Shown: one piece after another, positions 61,324-64,000 of the stretch
Numbering within the stretch: position 1 is the stretch's first letter
Layout of the letters: the number at the start of each line of letters is the position of its first letter
NCBI GenBank assembly: GCA_022843945.1
Contig: JALHMR010000010.1
Span: 1-64,000 of the forward strand
Direction: 5' to 3'
DNA length: 64,000 nucleotides
Source of the DNA: Rhodospirillaceae bacterium
GTDB lineage: Bacteria; Pseudomonadota; Alphaproteobacteria; CACIAM-22H2
Position numbers and translations under genes: made by a program
The notes under the pieces: model-generated
What the model saw: only the letters and a program-made list of their open reading frames with translations
What the model was told of the DNA's origin: nothing
Databases searched by the model: none

Positions 61324-63204
61324 ATGAAAACGATGATCGTCACGACACCGATCCGGCCCAAGCCCACTCCTTTTCCGCCCTTCGGCAGCCTCGCGCTGAT
61401 CAAATACCTTCGCAAGGCGGGCCTCGAAAACGTGGTCTTTTACGACATCGATTGTCTGCGGCCGAGCTTTGACCAGGCGCTCGAGCACATTGTACGCGAG
61501 CGTCCTGATGTGCTCGGTATCAGTGCGGTCGTCTCTACCGCTTATGCCTACACGAAGCGCTTGTCCGAAGCTGTAAAGGCACGGTTGCCGGATACACTCG
61601 TTGTGGTGGGCGGCAATATGGCCGCCAGTGCCGAAATCCTCCTGCGCAAGACCGGAACCGATCTATGCGTGATCGGTGAGGGAGAGGTCGTCTTTGCCAA
61701 CCTCGCCAAGCGGGCCGCACAAACACGCCGGCCTGAGGATTTTAAAGATATTGCCGGCTTGGCCCTGATCGATCCCGCCGGCCAGATGATCAACACGGGA
61801 TATGAGACCCAGATTCCCGGCCCGGAAATCTACGACATAGACTGGGACGACCTCGCTCGAGGATCCAACATCGAGCATTTCTTTCCAACTGCGACCAAGG
61901 ACGCCGTTATTACTGACGAGGTATTCAACGGTGACCCGCGTATCCGCGAGCCCCATCGCCAGGGCAAGCGTTTCGGCTATCTCTATGCGTCCAAAGGGTG
62001 TGTCAACCGTTGCACCTTCTGTCATCGCTGGGACAAGGGCCTGCGAGTTATTCCCGTCGATCTTTTGATGCAGCGGCTCGAAGAGCTGATCGAGCGTTTC
62101 AATGTCGGATTCGTGAAGTTTGCCGATGAAAATTTCGGCGCCGATCCACGCTGGCTGAAGGAGTTCTGCGAAAAGATCCGGCGCTATGACGTCTTATGGC
62201 ATTGCGGAACGCGTGTGCGGGGGATGACGCCAGAGGTCGTGGCGATGATGAAAGACGCCGGTTGCGCGCGCCTGGGCTTCGGCATCGAGACCGGTTCAGA
62301 AAAGATGCTGATGGTCATGGAGAAGAAGGTCGGCGTGGCGGAAAATTATCGGGCAGTGGAGACGACACAGGCCCTCGCCATCGCCGCGCCAATCGCGTTG
62401 GTTATCGGCATGCCCGGCGAAACAAAGGAGACCATCCGCGAAACCATCACGTTTTGCCAGCACGCCAAGACCCTGGCGCCAACGCTCAATCCAAACGACT
62501 TGAGCATCAATTACGCTCAAGCGTTGCCAGGCACGCCGCTCTACGAGTTCGCGCGCGCGAAAGGGTTTATCGGCCGGGATATTGATGGCGAAGAGCAATA
62601 CCTCATCAGCATCTCCGACAAAGATGCGCATGACGAGTTCAGCACCCTTAACTTCACGGAAGAATCCACATTGGCCTGCCAAACATGGCGGCCGCTGCTT
62701 ACCATTGAGACCAACTATGCGTTCATCCGCAAATGGGGCATCGAGACCTATCTGCGGAATCTGCTGACTGATCGTAATTTCTTCAGCATGGACGATGCGA
62801 CGGATACCGGATATTTCGCGAATCCCCGGCGTCTTCTTGAGACAAAAAGCAGCGCTTCAAGCGGCGCGCCATCCGATCAGCCTTCGGGTGTGTTGCCCAG
62901 ACGCCCAAGCCTGCTGCGGCTCCTGCGGAAACGCCAGCTCGGCCTCGCGCTAATATGTTACCCCGTGCTGGCTTATCGCCTACGCCATTTCCTGATTGGG
63001 CTTGTGCTTATCAAGGATGCGCAAAAGTTCGGTGTACCATATGCCCTCTCCTTGCTTGCCGATCATTTGAAGCTGCGGCTTAGCAAGCTGATGGCCGCGT
63101 CCCGACGCTTCGAATACAAGTCCCTGCGAAAGATCGTCGACAAGGATATTGGCCCCTTGATGGGCGATGCCGAAGCCACTCTCCAGTTGCGCAAGGGGCG
63201 CTGA
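61324..63204 (+). CDS. B12-binding-type radical SAM protein
   Basis: A 626-residue protein. An N-terminal Rossmann-like half (MIVTTPIRPKPTPFPPFGSLALIKYL, VLGISAVVSTAY, VVVGGNMAAS, CVIGEGE) resembles B12-binding domains but I see no DxHxxG. ASKGCVNRCTFCHRW gives cluster cysteines C226, C230, C233. GFGIETGSEKM and VIGMPGETKETIRETI follow. A C-terminal extension of about 160 residues, with a hydrophobic stretch (ALICYPVLAYRLRHFLIGLVLI), suggests membrane association. Class B enzymes of this kind alter sugars, lipids or antibiotics. The ATG at MKTMIV was chosen. Confidence 0.82.
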   Translation: MKTMIVTTPIRPKPTPFPPFGSLALIKYLRKAGLENVVFYDIDCLRPSFDQALEHIVRERPDVLGISAVVSTAYAYTKRLSEAVKARLPDTLVVVGGNMAASAEILLRKTGTDLCVIGEGEVVFANLAKRAAQTRRPEDFKDIAGLALIDPAGQMINTGYETQIPGPEIYDIDWDDLARGSNIEHFFPTATKDAVITDEVFNGDPRIREPHRQGKRFGYLYASKGCVNRCTFCHRWDKGLRVIPVDLLMQRLEELIERFNVGFVKFADENFGADPRWLKEFCEKIRRYDVLWHCGTRVRGMTPEVVAMMKDAGCARLGFGIETGSEKMLMVMEKKVGVAENYRAVETTQALAIAAPIALVIGMPGETKETIRETITFCQHAKTLAPTLNPNDLSINYAQALPGTPLYEFARAKGFIGRDIDGEEQYLISISDKDAHDEFSTLNFTEESTLACQTWRPLLTIETNYAFIRKWGIETYLRNLLTDRNFFSMDDATDTGYFANPRRLLETKSSASSGAPSDQPSGVLPRRPSLLRLLRKRQLGLALICYPVLAYRLRHFLIGLVLIKDAQKFGVPYALSLLADHLKLRLSKLMAASRRFEYKSLRKIVDKDIGPLMGDAEATLQLRKGR

Positions 63205-63277
63205 GCGGTCTCTTGGCTTGCTGGGACTTGTGAAAGCGCACGTAACCTTCGTGCTCCGTCGGCACTGATCGAGGTTT

Positions 63278-64000
63278 ATGGCTGTGTATCAGACGCTTAA
63301 AGCCGCCTATCGCAGGGCGTTCATTACCGATCATCCTGTGATGCTCATGATCGGGCATCTGCGGCAGCCCAAGCGGTTCGTCCGCCTGGCCTTATATGAT
63401 CAAGTTTTCGGAAAGCTTCCGCTCCTCTCCCGGGCACGGCCAGCACTGCCCGCGTCAGGACCGATCGACGAAGCTTTCGTTGAAAAGGCCTACGGGGATA
63501 TCCGGGATCAGGGAATCTCGATATTTCCGGGCCTGTTCGCCAAGCAAGCGCAAGCCCTTCGTGAGCAGTACATGCGTCCCCTGGAGGCCTACGAAGAGTT
63601 TGACCGCTACGACCGAATCTTTTTCAACCCCACCTGCAATGACCTGATCTCATCATTCATCCTGAATGAGACATTTCTGGTGCTCGCGGCAAAGTACATG
63701 CGATGCCAGCCCTATCTGCGGCTCGGCCCGTCGCTGGCTGTGCTGAAGGCTGCGCACACGACCATTCCCAAGCTCGGAATCCCGCACGGACTAGACGCGA
63801 ACGGGTGGCATATCGATACACCGACCCTTTTTGGCTTCCATCTGATCCTGAACGATACCAGTGCGACTGACACCCGGATGCGCTATGCCCTGGGCAGTCA
63901 CAAGGTCCGCCGATCATCATCAGGATTGCGCTCGGAAGAGTCGATCGAGCGGCGATACAAGGTGCTTGATTGTGTCGGGCCGGCAGGCACGCTGTATATC
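63278..64000 (+). CDS. Phytanoyl-CoA dioxygenase-like protein (truncated by window edge)
   Basis: The first 241 codons of an open frame that runs off the window. The region HGLDANGWHIDTPTLFGFHLILND contains the HxD metal motif (HID) of Fe(II)/2-oxoglutarate oxygenases, and RYALGSHKV and VGPAGTLYI near the end resemble the cupin barrel just before the distal histidine. A stop lies three codons before the start, so the ATG is secure. The distal His and Arg are outside the window. It could hydroxylate a sugar or lipid part of the surface glycan. Confidence 0.65.
   Translation, partial: MAVYQTLKAAYRRAFITDHPVMLMIGHLRQPKRFVRLALYDQVFGKLPLLSRARPALPASGPIDEAFVEKAYGDIRDQGISIFPGLFAKQAQALREQYMRPLEAYEEFDRYDRIFFNPTCNDLISSFILNETFLVLAAKYMRCQPYLRLGPSLAVLKAAHTTIPKLGIPHGLDANGWHIDTPTLFGFHLILNDTSATDTRMRYALGSHKVRRSSSGLRSEESIERRYKVLDCVGPAGTLYI

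Overview
The window looks like a GC-rich alphaproteobacterial chromosome, most likely Rhodospirillales-like. The inference rests on gene content and is not a database match. Supporting features are a P-II/AmtB nitrogen pair with sigma-54-type promoters, the very large NAD-glutamate dehydrogenase, a UbiH-family hydroxylase, a CxxC thioredoxin-TPR protein, and DUF971 next to a Trm112-like protein. Coding density is high, 4-bp ATGA/GTGA overlaps are common, and there is no CRISPR array, integrase or insertion sequence.

Bases 1-31000 are mostly housekeeping genes. They comprise the start of FtsK, a DapC-type aminotransferase, AmtB and GlnK, a UbiH-like hydroxylase and a small glycan island (radical SAM enzyme, two GT2-type proteins, a polytopic GT-C-like protein). 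A redox/proteostasis run follows (MsrA, thioredoxin-TPR, LON-N domain, Trm112-like, DUF971, GNAT), then tRNA-Gly(GCC), a PAS histidine kinase, two tandem small membrane paralogs, an FkbM methyltransferase, the 1620-residue glutamate dehydrogenase and an MFS transporter. A C-methyltransferase, a UXS-like epimerase and a Gfo/Idh oxidoreductase open the sugar region, and purH sits inside it.

Bases 31000-50000 are a mosaic of short polysaccharide operons on alternating strands. The minus block runs from an asparagine-synthase paralog through a glycosyltransferase, a CBS-DegT fusion, a DegT aminotransferase and a membrane-anchored CapD/WbpM-type dehydratase to a methyltransferase. A divergent plus block carries a TviB/WbpO-type UDP-sugar dehydrogenase, a Wzy-like polymerase candidate, a 2-hydroxyacid dehydrogenase and an epimerase. 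A second minus operon (GtrB-like GT2, nucleotidyltransferase, epimerase) faces a methyltransferase/membrane-protein pair.

Bases 49800-61200 form one long plus-strand operon. It begins with a winged-helix regulator coupled to a NusG/RfaH-like antiterminator. DegT aminotransferase, epimerase, GNAT, a second asparagine-synthase paralog, SpsF-like cytidylyltransferase, Gfo/Idh, NeuB-type synthase, HisH-like, HisF-like and WbpG/PseA-like amidotransferase follow. The combination suggests a CMP-activated nonulosonic-acid-like sugar carrying an amidino (or amide) group. The HisF paralog has lost the first catalytic aspartate of histidine biosynthesis, which supports a role as an ammonia source only. 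A B12-type radical SAM protein and a truncated phytanoyl-CoA-dioxygenase-like gene end the window. No flippase, initiating glycosyl-1-phosphate transferase or NeuC/PseG-type hydrolase is visible, so the locus probably continues beyond the edge.
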